From the NCBI GenBank assembly GCA_021791235.1, contig JAJYXA010000260.1, positions 1-8,936 of the forward strand: DNA of 8,936 bases, in the 5' to 3' direction. This document shows, in pieces, positions 1 to 6,651 of the stretch (within the stretch, counting starts at the first letter, position 1; each line of letters starts with the position of its first letter). Source of the DNA: Pseudomonadota bacterium. GTDB taxonomy: Bacteria > Pseudomonadota > Gammaproteobacteria > Burkholderiales > Thiobacillaceae. The notes beneath the pieces are model-generated. The model did no database searches, had not been told where the DNA came from, and saw only the letters and a program-made list of their open reading frames with translations. The position numbers and the translations under genes were made by a program.

Positions 1-30
1 TCGCCTGTGAAAGTAGGTCATCGTCAGACT
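1..30 (+). rRNA. rrf: 5S ribosomal RNA, 3' end (partial)
   Basis: The first ~30 bases, including GTGAAAGTAGGTCATCGTCA, match the conserved 3' end of betaproteobacterial 5S rRNA (helices IV/V and the 3' strand of helix I). The rest of the gene, and presumably 16S and 23S, lies upstream of the window. The exact mature end cannot be fixed without the 5' strand it pairs with; about base 28-32 is expected. A terminator follows within 40 bases, as is usual at the end of an rRNA operon. Confidence 0.88.
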
Positions 31-40
31 CCTTACACCG

Positions 41-63
41 TCCTTCAGGCCATCCCTGAAGGA
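41..63 (+). repeat. Perfect 9-bp inverted repeat in the rRNA operon trailer
   Basis: TCCTTCAGG (41-49) and CCTGAAGGA (55-63) are perfect reverse complements around a five-base loop, CCATC. The hairpin lies just after the 5S 3' end and just before the intrinsic terminator. It lacks its own U-tract, so it is more likely a processing or 3'-stabilising hairpin in the precursor than a terminator. The pairing is seen in the sequence; the role is inferred. Confidence 0.6.
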
Positions 64-68
64 CAACA

Positions 69-98
69 AAACCCCCTCCCAAAAAGAGGGGGTTTTTT
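69..98 (+). terminator. Rho-independent terminator of the rRNA operon
   Basis: CCCCCTC (72-78) pairs with GAGGGGG (86-92) around the loop CCAAAAA (79-85) and is followed directly by six T residues (93-98). AAA (69-71) can extend the stem by pairing with the first T residues. This is a textbook strong intrinsic terminator, placed ~40 bases after the 5S rRNA on the same strand. It should separate rRNA transcription from birA, which starts 45 bases further on. Confidence 0.9.
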
Positions 99-129
99 AT
101 TGCTCAGAAAAATCAACGTCCAAGGCATG

Positions 130-135
130 TAAAAT
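130..135 (+). promoter_or_regulatory. Possible -10 box upstream of birA
   Basis: TAAAAT (130-135) matches the sigma-70 -10 consensus at five of six positions and is the only good candidate between the rRNA terminator and birA. No convincing -35 hexamer sits 16-18 bases upstream; TTGCTC at 100-105 is too far away. If the box is used, transcription would begin around 141-143, almost on the GTG start of birA. This is a weak call based only on sequence. Confidence 0.25.
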
Positions 136-142
136 TCGGCGG

Positions 143-1138
143 GTGCATACCCGTCCCCACAAAGCGCTGTTTCCCCTTTTGCGACGTTTGTCCGACGGCC
201 GTTTCCATTCGGGCCAGGCGTTGGCGGATGAGTTCGGTCTGTCCCGCGCCAGCATCTTCAATGTGTTTTCCCAAGCCGAGGCCATGGGCCTGGCGATCCA
301 TGCGGTACGCGGACGCGGTTATCGCATGCCCGAGCCCGTGGAGTGGCTGGATGGCGCGGCTGTCGAGCGCCATCTGGGAGCGGCAACCGATGCCTATACG
401 ATACACGTGCTGGACGGTGTGGACTCGACCAACACGGCCTTGATGGCCGCCGCGCTGGGCGGCGCCGCCGATGGCACGCTGTTCTGTGCCGAGCATCAGC
501 ATACCGGCAGGGGGCGGCGCGGCCGCCAGTGGCATTCAGTGCTGGGCGGCAGCCTCACGTTTTCGGTGCTGTGGCGCTTCGATACAGGCCTGCAGTCGCT
601 CGCGGGCCTGAGTCTTGTCGTCGGGCTGGCTATCGCGCGTGCGGTGAACCGTCATAGCCGCCACACTGCCCGATTGAAATGGCCCAACGACATCCTGGTG
701 GACTATCGCAAACTGGCGGGGATACTGGTCGAGGTACAGGGCGACATGCATGGCGCCGCCTTCGCCGTGGTGGGTGTCGGGCTGAACGTCAGGCTCAATG
801 AGGCGCAACGCGATGCGGTCGATCAGGCCGTGGTCGACCTGGCCGAAATGGGGGTGACGGTGGGACGCAACCAACTGCTGGCGGACTGCCTGCTGGAGCT
901 GAACGCGGCATTAAGCGTCTTCCGTCAGCATGGATTCGCGGCGCTGCGCGAGGAATGGCTGGCGCTGGATGCCTATGCCGGCAGGGCTGTCGCATTGGCC
1001 TTGCCGGATGCGCGCAGCGTCCAGGGCGTGGCGTGCGGCGTCGACGAAACGGGTGCCTTTCTGCTGCGCGACGCCCAGTCGATATTGAACCCTTACAGTG
1101 GCGGCGAAATCAGTCTGCGCCTTGGCGGTACGGGATGA
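143..1138 (+). CDS. birA: Bifunctional biotin-[acetyl-CoA-carboxylase] ligase / biotin operon repressor
   Basis: This 331-residue cytosolic enzyme activates biotin with ATP to biotinyl-5'-AMP and transfers it to the biotin carboxyl carrier protein of acetyl-CoA carboxylase. Residues ~15-60 form a winged helix-turn-helix (SDGRFHSG, then ADEFGLSRASIF), which suggests a BirA type that can also repress biotin genes. The ligase core has the substrate motif DSTN (94-97), the biotinyl-AMP loop GRGRRGRQW (122-130), the conserved KWPND (179-183) and GVGLNV (211-216). A small C-terminal SH3-like domain covers ~280-327. Length is close to E. coli BirA (321). GTG at 143 is the first start codon in frame downstream of the terminator; an ATG at 127 is out of frame and followed at once by a stop. 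Its only Shine-Dalgarno candidate, GGCGGG, touches the start. The stop overlaps the coaX start as ATGA, suggesting a vitamin/cofactor operon. Identification is firm; the start is less so. Confidence 0.93.
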   Translation: MHTRPHKALFPLLRRLSDGRFHSGQALADEFGLSRASIFNVFSQAEAMGLAIHAVRGRGYRMPEPVEWLDGAAVERHLGAATDAYTIHVLDGVDSTNTALMAAALGGAADGTLFCAEHQHTGRGRRGRQWHSVLGGSLTFSVLWRFDTGLQSLAGLSLVVGLAIARAVNRHSRHTARLKWPNDILVDYRKLAGILVEVQGDMHGAAFAVVGVGLNVRLNEAQRDAVDQAVVDLAEMGVTVGRNQLLADCLLELNAALSVFRQHGFAALREEWLALDAYAGRAVALALPDARSVQGVACGVDETGAFLLRDAQSILNPYSGGEISLRLGGTG

Positions 1139-1866
1139 GCGGACGCCGCCTGTTGCTCGATGCCGGCAACACCAGCCTGAAATGGGCGGTGGTTGAGGAT
1201 GGGCGCTGGCAGGCGACCGGCCGTAGCGATTATGCCGCCTGGTCGGCTTTGGAGGCGCAGTTGAGACGCGGCACCGAGTGCTTCATCGCCAGCGTGGCAA
1301 GCGCTGCACACGACCAACAGATTGCCACGTTGCTGGAGGCGGCAGGTATCACTCCGACCTGGCTTGCCGCCGAAGCCGATTTTGGCAACGTGAAAAACAC
1401 CTACCTGAACCCCAAGCAGTTGGGCGTGGATCGCTGGATGGCGCTGATTGCTGCGCGCCAGCACATCTGCGAAACGGCACTGGTCGTGTCGGTCGGGACA
1501 GCGATGACCGTGGATGCGCTGTCCGCCGCGGGCACCTTCCTGGGTGGCGTGATCGTGCCCGGCGTGCGTTTGATGCGACAGGCATTGCAACACACGGCGC
1601 GCGTCGAAGTTGCAACCGGCGACTGGCAGGCCTTTCCGCGCACCACGGCTGATGCCGTGCAAAGCGGGATCGTGGCGGCGCTGTGCGGCGCCATCACGCA
1701 GCAGCATGCGCGTCTGGCCGAGGCTACAGGAATGGCGCCGCGCTGCCTGCTGACCGGAGGCGATGCCGAGACCGTGTTGTCGCACCTGAGCGTGCCGGCC
1801 GAGCATGTGCCTGCGCTGGTGCTCGAGGGTATAGATTGCGTTGCACGAGGGGCTATCTCTTCATGA
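1135..1866 (+). CDS. coaX: Type III pantothenate kinase
   Basis: It phosphorylates pantothenate with ATP to 4'-phosphopantothenate, the first and committed step of coenzyme A synthesis, in the cytosol. The 243-residue protein has the ASKHA-fold phosphate-1 motif DAGNT (9-13), the GVDR motif (97-100) of the pantothenate site, the phosphate-2 stretch with VSVGTAMTVD ending at D127, the GGVIVPG segment (137-143) and a late TGGDA loop. Length fits the family (~240-260). Type III enzymes are known to need a monovalent cation and to resist feedback by CoA. ATG at 1135 is chosen because it gives the expected N-terminus (MSGRRLLLDAGNT) and overlaps the birA stop by four bases. Its own stop overlaps the next gene in the same ATGA manner. 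birA-coaX adjacency is common in proteobacteria, where the two may even be fused. Confidence 0.95.
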   Translation: MSGRRLLLDAGNTSLKWAVVEDGRWQATGRSDYAAWSALEAQLRRGTECFIASVASAAHDQQIATLLEAAGITPTWLAAEADFGNVKNTYLNPKQLGVDRWMALIAARQHICETALVVSVGTAMTVDALSAAGTFLGGVIVPGVRLMRQALQHTARVEVATGDWQAFPRTTADAVQSGIVAALCGAITQQHARLAEATGMAPRCLLTGGDAETVLSHLSVPAEHVPALVLEGIDCVARGAISS

Positions 1867-2507
1867 AATGGATTGCATGGGCATTGCTGGCCGCCAACCT
1901 TGCGGTGGCCGGATTCTTTCTCGGGCGTGGCCAGTGGCCGCAGGAGAATGCCGCCCCGACGGCGTCGCTGAACGTGGATCGCCTCAGTCTGCGCAGCCAG
2001 TCTGCGCTTGCCTCGAAGGAGGCGCCGCCGGCTGCGGCGACGCAGGCGCTGTGTGTGGAGTGGCGTGGATTGAGCCGCGATGAGTTTGCCCAGGTGCGTC
2101 AGCAACTCAAATCGCTGGCGGGTGAGCGCGTGATGTCGTTCACCGAAGTGCCGTTGAATACGCGACAGTGGGTTATATTCCCGCCCCTGCCGAGCGCGGA
2201 ATCAGCGGCGGCCAAGTTGAGCGAACTGGCGGCTGCCGGGCTGAAGGATGCATTCGTGGTCAAGGACGGTGCCTGGCGCAACGCCATTTCGCTCGGCCTC
2301 TATGCCGACGTCGACGCGGCGCAGCGGCGCGTTCTCGAAGCGGAAGGCAAGGGCGTGCTCGGTACCCGCGTGGAAGTGCTGCCGCGCCAGGGGACGGACT
2401 TCTACTTCGTGATTCGCAGCGAGGATCCGGATACGCTGAAAAGCCTGAGCGGAATCAAACAGGCCTACCCGAACAGCCGGCAGTCGCGCGTGGCCTGCCC
2501 GTCATAA
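1863..2507 (+). CDS. Membrane-anchored SPOR-like domain protein
   Basis: This 214-residue protein has no confident individual name. Residues ~3-22 form one hydrophobic segment ([17 protein letters not shown]), likely a signal-anchor with the rest in the periplasm. A low-complexity Ala/Ser/Pro linker (~25-62) follows. Residues ~62-170 resemble an SPOR-type fold: an alternating strand-helix pattern with [15 protein letters not shown], then a helix, then [21 protein letters not shown] domains bind denuded peptidoglycan glycan strands and often mark division or wall-remodelling proteins; that role is inferred here from weak similarity. Only two cysteines are present, C64 and C212, both in the predicted periplasmic part. 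The start overlaps the coaX stop (ATGA), so translation is probably coupled. A SPOR-like protein after coaX is a recurring betaproteobacterial arrangement. The stop overlaps the convergent ubiA end by six bases. Confidence 0.75.
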   Translation: MKWIAWALLAANLAVAGFFLGRGQWPQENAAPTASLNVDRLSLRSQSALASKEAPPAAATQALCVEWRGLSRDEFAQVRQQLKSLAGERVMSFTEVPLNTRQWVIFPPLPSAESAAAKLSELAAAGLKDAFVVKDGAWRNAISLGLYADVDAAQRRVLEAEGKGVLGTRVEVLPRQGTDFYFVIRSEDPDTLKSLSGIKQAYPNSRQSRVACPS

Positions 2508-3371
2508 GCCGCGCAGCAGGAAGTGGAGTGCGATGCCGCCGAACACCGCGGCGCCGAACCAGGTGTTGTGCAGGAAGGCGCGAAAGCATTGCTGCGGATC
2601 GCGCTGCCGGATCAGCCTCATGTGGTAGAGCGCAATCGTCGCCGCCACGAGCAAACCGCCGTAGAACGCCACGCCCATCCCCCGCTGCCAGCCGACCCAG
2701 CCGAGCAGCCCCAGCGTCGCGGCATAGCACAGCGCAATGGCGGCGAGGTCGTAGCGGCCGAAGGTGATGGCAGACGTCTTGATGCCGATCTTGAGATCGT
2801 CCGCGCGATCGACCAGCGCATATTCGGTGTCGTAGGCGATCGCCCAGAAGACATTGGCGCCCAACAGCATCCACGCTTCGCGCGGAACCTCGTTCCACAA
2901 CGCGGCATAGCTCATCGGGATGCCGAAGCCGAACGCAATGCCGAGGTAGGCCTGCGGAATCGCAAAGAAGCGCTTGGTGAAGGGGTAGCTGGCGGCCAGA
3001 AACAGCGCGACAACCGACAGCTTCAGCACCAGCGCGTTGAGCGGCAGGATCAGCAGGAACGCCAGCAGCGACAATCCCGCAGCCAGCAGCAGCGCTTCTT
3101 TGGGTGATACCTTGCCGGCGGCCAGCGGACGCTCGCGGGTACGCGCCACGTGCGGGTCGAAATCGCGGTCGGCGTAATCGTTGATGACGCAACCGGCCGA
3201 ACGCATCAACACCACGCCGATGACGAAAATCCACAGGATCAGCCAGTTCGGACTGCCGTTGCTGGCGAGCCACTGTGCCCACAGGGTGGGCCACATCAGC
3301 AATAGAATGCCGATCGGCTTGTCGAGCCGCATCAGTTTTTCGTAATGGGTCAGGCGTTCGGTCAGGGTCAT
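2502..3371 (-). CDS. ubiA: 4-hydroxybenzoate polyprenyltransferase
   Basis: It joins the polyprenyl chain (usually octaprenyl in proteobacteria) to C3 of 4-hydroxybenzoate at the inner membrane, the second step of ubiquinone synthesis. The 289-residue length matches E. coli UbiA (290). The first Asp-rich, Mg-diphosphate-binding motif is NDYADRDFD (64-72); the second is [12 protein letters not shown] (181-192). Between and after them are about eight to nine hydrophobic helices, as in the UbiA superfamily. The frame stays open 29 codons upstream, into ubiC, but ATG at 3371 is chosen because it gives the typical N-terminus ([19 protein letters not shown]) and overlaps the ubiC stop as ATGA. Its substrate is made by that neighbour, UbiC. 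No Shine-Dalgarno is evident, which fits coupled translation. It is the last gene of the minus-strand operon and ends six bases inside the convergent SPOR gene. Confidence 0.96.
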   Translation of the reverse strand: MTLTERLTHYEKLMRLDKPIGILLLMWPTLWAQWLASNGSPNWLILWIFVIGVVLMRSAGCVINDYADRDFDPHVARTRERPLAAGKVSPKEALLLAAGLSLLAFLLILPLNALVLKLSVVALFLAASYPFTKRFFAIPQAYLGIAFGFGIPMSYAALWNEVPREAWMLLGANVFWAIAYDTEYALVDRADDLKIGIKTSAITFGRYDLAAIALCYAATLGLLGWVGWQRGMGVAFYGGLLVAATIALYHMRLIRQRDPQQCFRAFLHNTWFGAAVFGGIALHFLLRGL

Positions 3372-3931
3372 GGCGCGTGGATGGCTGGCAGAAAGACTTC
3401 GGTCACCAGGAGCGGATGGTGGTTGAGGGAGAAAACGGAACGGCGCGCCCACAGGCAACTAGCAGCCACCGCCTGTTGTCTGGCCGCGGCGTGGTATAGC
3501 GGATGATCGCGCTGAACCTGGCGGTAGGCCAGGGGCTGGCGCGCGATGCGATGGTCGCTGAACAGGGCTTCACCGAGCGAGCGGCTGCCGAGCCGGGTGA
3601 TGCCGCTCCAGCCGCCGCGCAGGCCGGCAGGCGGCAGCACGCTGTGGGCAAACACCACCGGAACTTCGTTGCACAGCAGCAGGACTTCGCGCACATAGAC
3701 ACGCGTGCCTGGCGCCACGCCAAGCGGTGCGTATTCGTCGGCGTTGGCGCGCGCCAGTCCGGTCGCAAGCGGCACCACGCGAAACGATGCGCAGTGCGAT
3801 TTCAGGCGCTGGGTGAGCGAACCGCGGTCGCTGAGCCAGGTACGCAGCGACCGCGGAAGCAAGAATGGGTGGGCAAGCCAGCCCTGCCGGGAGTTGAGCA
3901 CGGCGCGATTCTGAATGCGGAAAGTGGGCAT
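3368..3931 (-). CDS. ubiC: Chorismate--pyruvate lyase
   Basis: It splits chorismate into 4-hydroxybenzoate and pyruvate, the committed first step of ubiquinone synthesis, in the cytosol. The 187-residue protein is slightly longer than E. coli UbiC (165) because of its N-terminus. Family features seen are [12 protein letters not shown] (~32-43), the strand [11 protein letters not shown] with R81, probably the substrate-carboxylate arginine (R76 in E. coli), the WARRSVFSL segment (161-169) and the C-terminal TEVFLPA with E178 at the place of the known active-site glutamate. ATG at 3931 is preferred over an in-frame TTG at 3949 because it gives a compact N-terminus; both lie between recG and this gene. 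The gap to the recG stop is only 27 bases and the stop overlaps ubiA (ATGA), so all three are probably cotranscribed. Confidence 0.92.
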   Translation of the reverse strand: MPTFRIQNRAVLNSRQGWLAHPFLLPRSLRTWLSDRGSLTQRLKSHCASFRVVPLATGLARANADEYAPLGVAPGTRVYVREVLLLCNEVPVVFAHSVLPPAGLRGGWSGITRLGSRSLGEALFSDHRIARQPLAYRQVQRDHPLYHAAARQQAVAASCLWARRSVFSLNHHPLLVTEVFLPAIHAP

Positions 3932-3958
3932 TATGCCGCAGCGGAGCAAGAACGCGCC

Positions 3959-5995
3959 CTAGATCGACGTCAGGGCCTGCCGCTGGCCGATCCAGCGTTC
4001 CATGTGGCGCGCGGCGATGTCGGGGTGGTGGGCCAGGCAGCGTTGCGCCAGGTCGCGCGCCGCTTCCAGCAGCGTGACGTCGCGTTCCAGATCGGCGAAG
4101 CGCAGCATCGGCAGCCCGCTCTGGCGGTGCCCGAGCAGTTCGCCCGGCCCGCGCAGCAGCAAATCCTGGCGCGCGATCTCGAAGCCGTCGGTGAGTTCAA
4201 AAATGACCTTGAGCCGTGCCCTTGCCAGCTCCGACAGCGGCGTTTCATACAGCAACACGCACACCGATTCGCGGCTGCCGCGCCCGACCCGTCCGCGCAG
4301 CTGGTGCAGTTGCGCGAGCCCCATGCGCTCGGCGTGCTCGATCACCATCAGCGCGGCATTGGGCACGTCGACGCCGACCTCGATGACGGTGGTCGCCACC
4401 AGCAGGTCGATCTCATGTGCCTGGAAAGCGGCCATCACCGCCTGCTTTTCGTCCGCTTTCAGTCGCCCGTGCACGAGGCCGATGCGCAGGTCGGGCAACT
4501 GCTCCGCCAGCGTCGCGTAGGTGTCCTGCGCGGTCTGCAATTGCAATTTCTCCGATTCCTCGATCAGCGGGCACACCCAGTAGGCCTGGCCACCGGCGAG
4601 ACAGGCTTCGCGCACGCGTGCCAGCACGTCGTCGCGGCGCGCGGCGCTCACTAATTTTGTGATGATAGGCGTTCGGCCCGGCGGCAGCTCGTCGATCACC
4701 GAGACGTCGAGGTCGGCAAAGAAGCTCATCGCCAGCGTGCGCGGGATCGGCGTCGCGCTCATCATCAACTGGTGCGGTTCCGTGCCTTTCTGCATCAGCG
4801 CCAACCGCTGGCCGACGCCGAAACGGTGCTGCTCGTCGACTACCGCTACGCCCAGTCTCTGGAAGCTGCCGGCTTCCTGGAACAGCGCGTGGGTGCCGAA
4901 TGCGAGCTCGGCCTCGCCCGCAGCAATCGCCTGCCAGGCGGCGCTGCGCTCCGACTTGCGCTGGCTGCCCGACACCCAGGTGCAGCGCACGCCCAGCGCT
5001 GACAGAGGCGGCGCCAGCTTGCGGTAATGCTGTTCGGCGAGGATTTCGGTCGGTGCCATGAAGGCGGCCTGAAAGCCGTTTTCGATCGCCTGCAGGCAGG
5101 CCAGCGCCGCCACCACGGTCTTGCCGCTGCCGACGTCGCCTTGCAGCAGGCGGCGCATCGGGTGCGGCTGCGCCAGGTCGGTGCTGATTTCCTGCCAGGC
5201 GCGCGCCTGCGCGGCGGTCAGCGCAAACGGCAGCGCGCGGGTGAACGCGACCGTCAGTTGCTGGCGCGCGGGCAAGGGCCGGGTCGGACGCGATGTACGC
5301 TGCTGGCGCGCGGTGGCCAGCGACAGCTGCTGCGCAAGCAGTTCGTCGAAGGCGAGTCGCTGCCAGGCCGGATGGCGGCGCGATTCGAGTTCGGCGAGTG
5401 CGCTGTCGAGCGGCGGCTGGTGCAGCAAACGGATGCTGGCTTCCAGTTCCGGCAGGTCAAGCTTTGCCAGCCAGTCGGCAGGCAGCGTGTCGGGAATCGG
5501 TGCCGCCAATGCGCGTTCGACCGCCTTGCGCAGCGTGGTCTGGCCGAGTCCGGCGGTGGTGGGATAGACGGGTGTCAGTTGTGTCGGCAGCGGCGTGTCG
5601 TCGTCGGCCTTGGCGAAGCGCGGGTGCACCATCTCCAGCCCCAGAAATCCGCCACGGACTTCGCCGTTGAAGCGAAAGATTTGTCCCGGCTGGAACAGCT
5701 TGAGATGGCTGGGGTAAAAATTCAGGAAGCGGATGCCGAGCACGCCGCCGGCATCCTCAACCGTCACCGTCAGCATACGGCGCGGCCGGTAGGCAACGCT
5801 GGCCTCACGAACCACTGCCTGCACCTGTGCGGTCTCGCCCGGCATCAGGTCGCGGATCGGCGTGATGCGGGTTTCGTCCTCCCAGCGCAACGGCAGGTGC
5901 AACACCAAGTCGGCGTCACGGGTGAGGCCCAGTTTGGCGAGTTTGGCGGCGAGCGCCGGACTGACCGGGAAGGAAAACGGCGACGCCGTCTTCAA
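3959..5995 (-). CDS. recG: ATP-dependent DNA helicase RecG
   Basis: RecG remodels stalled replication forks, Holliday junctions, D-loops and R-loops. From TTG at 5995 the protein has 678 residues (E. coli 693). The N-terminal wedge/OB-fold domain covers ~60-200. Helicase motifs follow in order: Walker A GDVGSGKT (~285-292), PTEILAEQH, the DEQH box in VVDEQHRFGVG (~385), MSATPIPRT, then in the second RecA lobe TTVIEVGVDVP and QLRGRVGRG, ending with the family tail (HRQSGLPMLRFADLERD). The start is the difficult point. The frame is open upstream through the whole inserted repeat to an ATG at 6217, with a GTG at 6016 inside the repeat. TTG at 5995 is chosen because it is the only start left when the repeat is removed, four bases after the restored ridA stop. 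Function is certain; the start is moderate. Confidence 0.93.
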   Translation of the reverse strand: MKTASPFSFPVSPALAAKLAKLGLTRDADLVLHLPLRWEDETRITPIRDLMPGETAQVQAVVREASVAYRPRRMLTVTVEDAGGVLGIRFLNFYPSHLKLFQPGQIFRFNGEVRGGFLGLEMVHPRFAKADDDTPLPTQLTPVYPTTAGLGQTTLRKAVERALAAPIPDTLPADWLAKLDLPELEASIRLLHQPPLDSALAELESRRHPAWQRLAFDELLAQQLSLATARQQRTSRPTRPLPARQQLTVAFTRALPFALTAAQARAWQEISTDLAQPHPMRRLLQGDVGSGKTVVAALACLQAIENGFQAAFMAPTEILAEQHYRKLAPPLSALGVRCTWVSGSQRKSERSAAWQAIAAGEAELAFGTHALFQEAGSFQRLGVAVVDEQHRFGVGQRLALMQKGTEPHQLMMSATPIPRTLAMSFFADLDVSVIDELPPGRTPIITKLVSAARRDDVLARVREACLAGGQAYWVCPLIEESEKLQLQTAQDTYATLAEQLPDLRIGLVHGRLKADEKQAVMAAFQAHEIDLLVATTVIEVGVDVPNAALMVIEHAERMGLAQLHQLRGRVGRGSRESVCVLLYETPLSELARARLKVIFELTDGFEIARQDLLLRGPGELLGHRQSGLPMLRFADLERDVTLLEAARDLAQRCLAHHPDIAARHMERWIGQRQALTSI

Positions 5996-6000
5996 ATGCT

Positions 6001-6032
6001 TAGGGCCTGTTAACACTAATTTCACGCCCGCG
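6001..6032 (+). repeat. Left terminal inverted repeat of the element (recG side)
   Basis: Starts TAGGGCCTGTTAACACTAAT and continues to ...CGCCCGCG. It pairs with 6238-6269 with two mismatches, at positions 7 (C against G) and 24 (A against G). It contains the HpaI-type core GTTAAC. On the minus strand this arm holds a GTG (6016) in frame with recG, which could act as an alternative start. Confidence 0.85.
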
Positions 6033-6237
6033 ACGAGGCCGATTCGGGATGCAGTCCGCGAAGCGAGATGCGCCGCAGTGTCGTTCACTGCAAGCGGCTC
6101 GCGACAAAGGGATGCGCCCGAATCGGCCCGTCCCTTCGGGTTGCCGCGAGAAAGCGTGTCTGCGGCGTTGCGCCGCTTGGCAAGGGATGGCCCTTGCCGG
6201 CGCGCCGCGCCTTGCATCCATCGCTTTCTCGCGGCAA

Positions 6238-6269
6238 CGCGGGCGCGAAATTAGTGTTAACACGCCCTA
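6238..6269 (-). repeat. Right terminal inverted repeat of the element (ridA side)
   Basis: Read on the minus strand it begins TAGGGCGTGTTAACACTAAT, matching the left arm at 30 of 32 bases. It includes the perfect ten-base palindrome GTGTTAACAC (6254-6263). Its first three bases on the minus strand, TAG (6269-6267), are the stop codon of ridA. Confidence 0.85.
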
Positions 6270-6647
6270 TTCCAGGGCCATCACGGCGTCGGCCTCGACC
6301 AGCGCGCCGCGCGGCAGCGCAGCCACGCCGACTGCTGCGCGTGCCGGGTAGGGCTGGCTGAAATAGCCGGCCATGATTTCATTGACCCTGGGGAAGTGGC
6401 CGAGGTCGGCGAGGAACACGTTCAGCTTCACCACGTCGGCCAGGGAGCCGCCCGCCGCAGTCGCTACGGCAGCCAGGTTCTTGAATACCTGGTGGATCTG
6501 CGCGTCGATGCCGTCGACCAGTTGCATCGAGGCAGGGTCGAGTCCGATCTGGCCCGACATGTAGACCGTGTGATCGACTCGCACGGCCTGCGAATAGGTG
6601 CCGATCGCGGCCGGTGCGTCGGCGGTCTGGATGATGCGTTTGTTCAT
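6267..6647 (-). CDS. ridA: RidA family reactive enamine/imine deaminase
   Basis: RidA (YjgF/YER057c/UK114 family) hydrolyses reactive enamines and imines such as 2-aminoacrylate, made by PLP enzymes like threonine/serine dehydratase, to ketoacids. It thereby protects PLP enzymes from damage. The protein has 126 residues, the family norm, and would form a trimer with active sites between subunits. Seen are the N-terminal GTYSQAVRV (16-24), SGQIGLDP (31-38), a central helix then [11 protein letters not shown], and the C-terminal PARAAVGV with R103, the substrate-carboxylate arginine (R105 in E. coli), and E118 (E120 in E. coli). ATG at 6647 has AGGA eight bases upstream. spoT ends 21 bases before it. 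Its TAG stop uses the TA duplication and the first G of the inserted element. Placement between spoT and recG is common in betaproteobacteria. Confidence 0.94.
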   Translation of the reverse strand: MNKRIIQTADAPAAIGTYSQAVRVDHTVYMSGQIGLDPASMQLVDGIDAQIHQVFKNLAAVATAAGGSLADVVKLNVFLADLGHFPRVNEIMAGYFSQPYPARAAVGVAALPRGALVEADAVMALE

Positions 6648-6651
6648 GCTG

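Larger units (their letters stand above)
6001..6269. mobile_element. MITE-like insertion element with terminal inverted repeats and TA duplication
   Basis: A 265-bp element (6003-6267) is flanked on both sides by TA (6001-6002 and 6268-6269). The ends match as inverted repeats at 30 of 32 positions including the TA. It has no transposase gene: the open frames across it are rich in Arg, Ala and Pro and look like shadows of GC-rich repeat DNA. Inside are two further long inverted repeats, 6037-6048 with 6117-6128 (12 bp) and 6141-6156 with 6222-6237 (16 bp), each enclosing smaller hairpins. These features fit a non-autonomous miniature inverted-repeat element moved in trans by a TA-targeting transposase (IS630/Tc1-mariner use TA; the family here is inferred). 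Similar spurious short proteins from repeats of this kind are familiar in proteobacterial annotation, from memory only. It separates ridA from recG without disrupting either product. Confidence 0.8.

Noticed and set aside
127..132. ATG at 127 as the birA start
   Set aside because: It is not in the birA frame and is followed immediately by a TAA stop.
3372..3458. Extended ubiA start at 3458
   Set aside because: It would overlap ubiC by about 90 bases and add 29 residues unlike UbiA; the ATG at 3371 gives the standard N-terminus and length.
3503..4654. Long plus-strand open frame of 383 codons opposite ubiC and recG
   Set aside because: It is antisense to two firmly identified genes, is rich in Gln/Arg/His as expected for the complement of GC-rich coding DNA, and shows no family motif.
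6141..6237. Arm B hairpin as an intrinsic terminator for ridA or recG
   Set aside because: The stem is GC-rich but no run of T follows it on either strand, so an intrinsic terminator is not supported.
6000..6263. Short Arg-rich reading frames within the repeat (for example one starting at 6263 on the minus strand and two on the plus strand)
   Set aside because: They follow the repeat boundaries, have low-complexity Arg/Ala/Pro content and lack independent coding evidence; they are best read as by-products of structured repeat DNA.
6001..6269. Integron attC site or attachment site
   Set aside because: No integrase, cassette array or typical attC core sites; the long symmetrical outer repeats with TA flanks fit a transposon end better.
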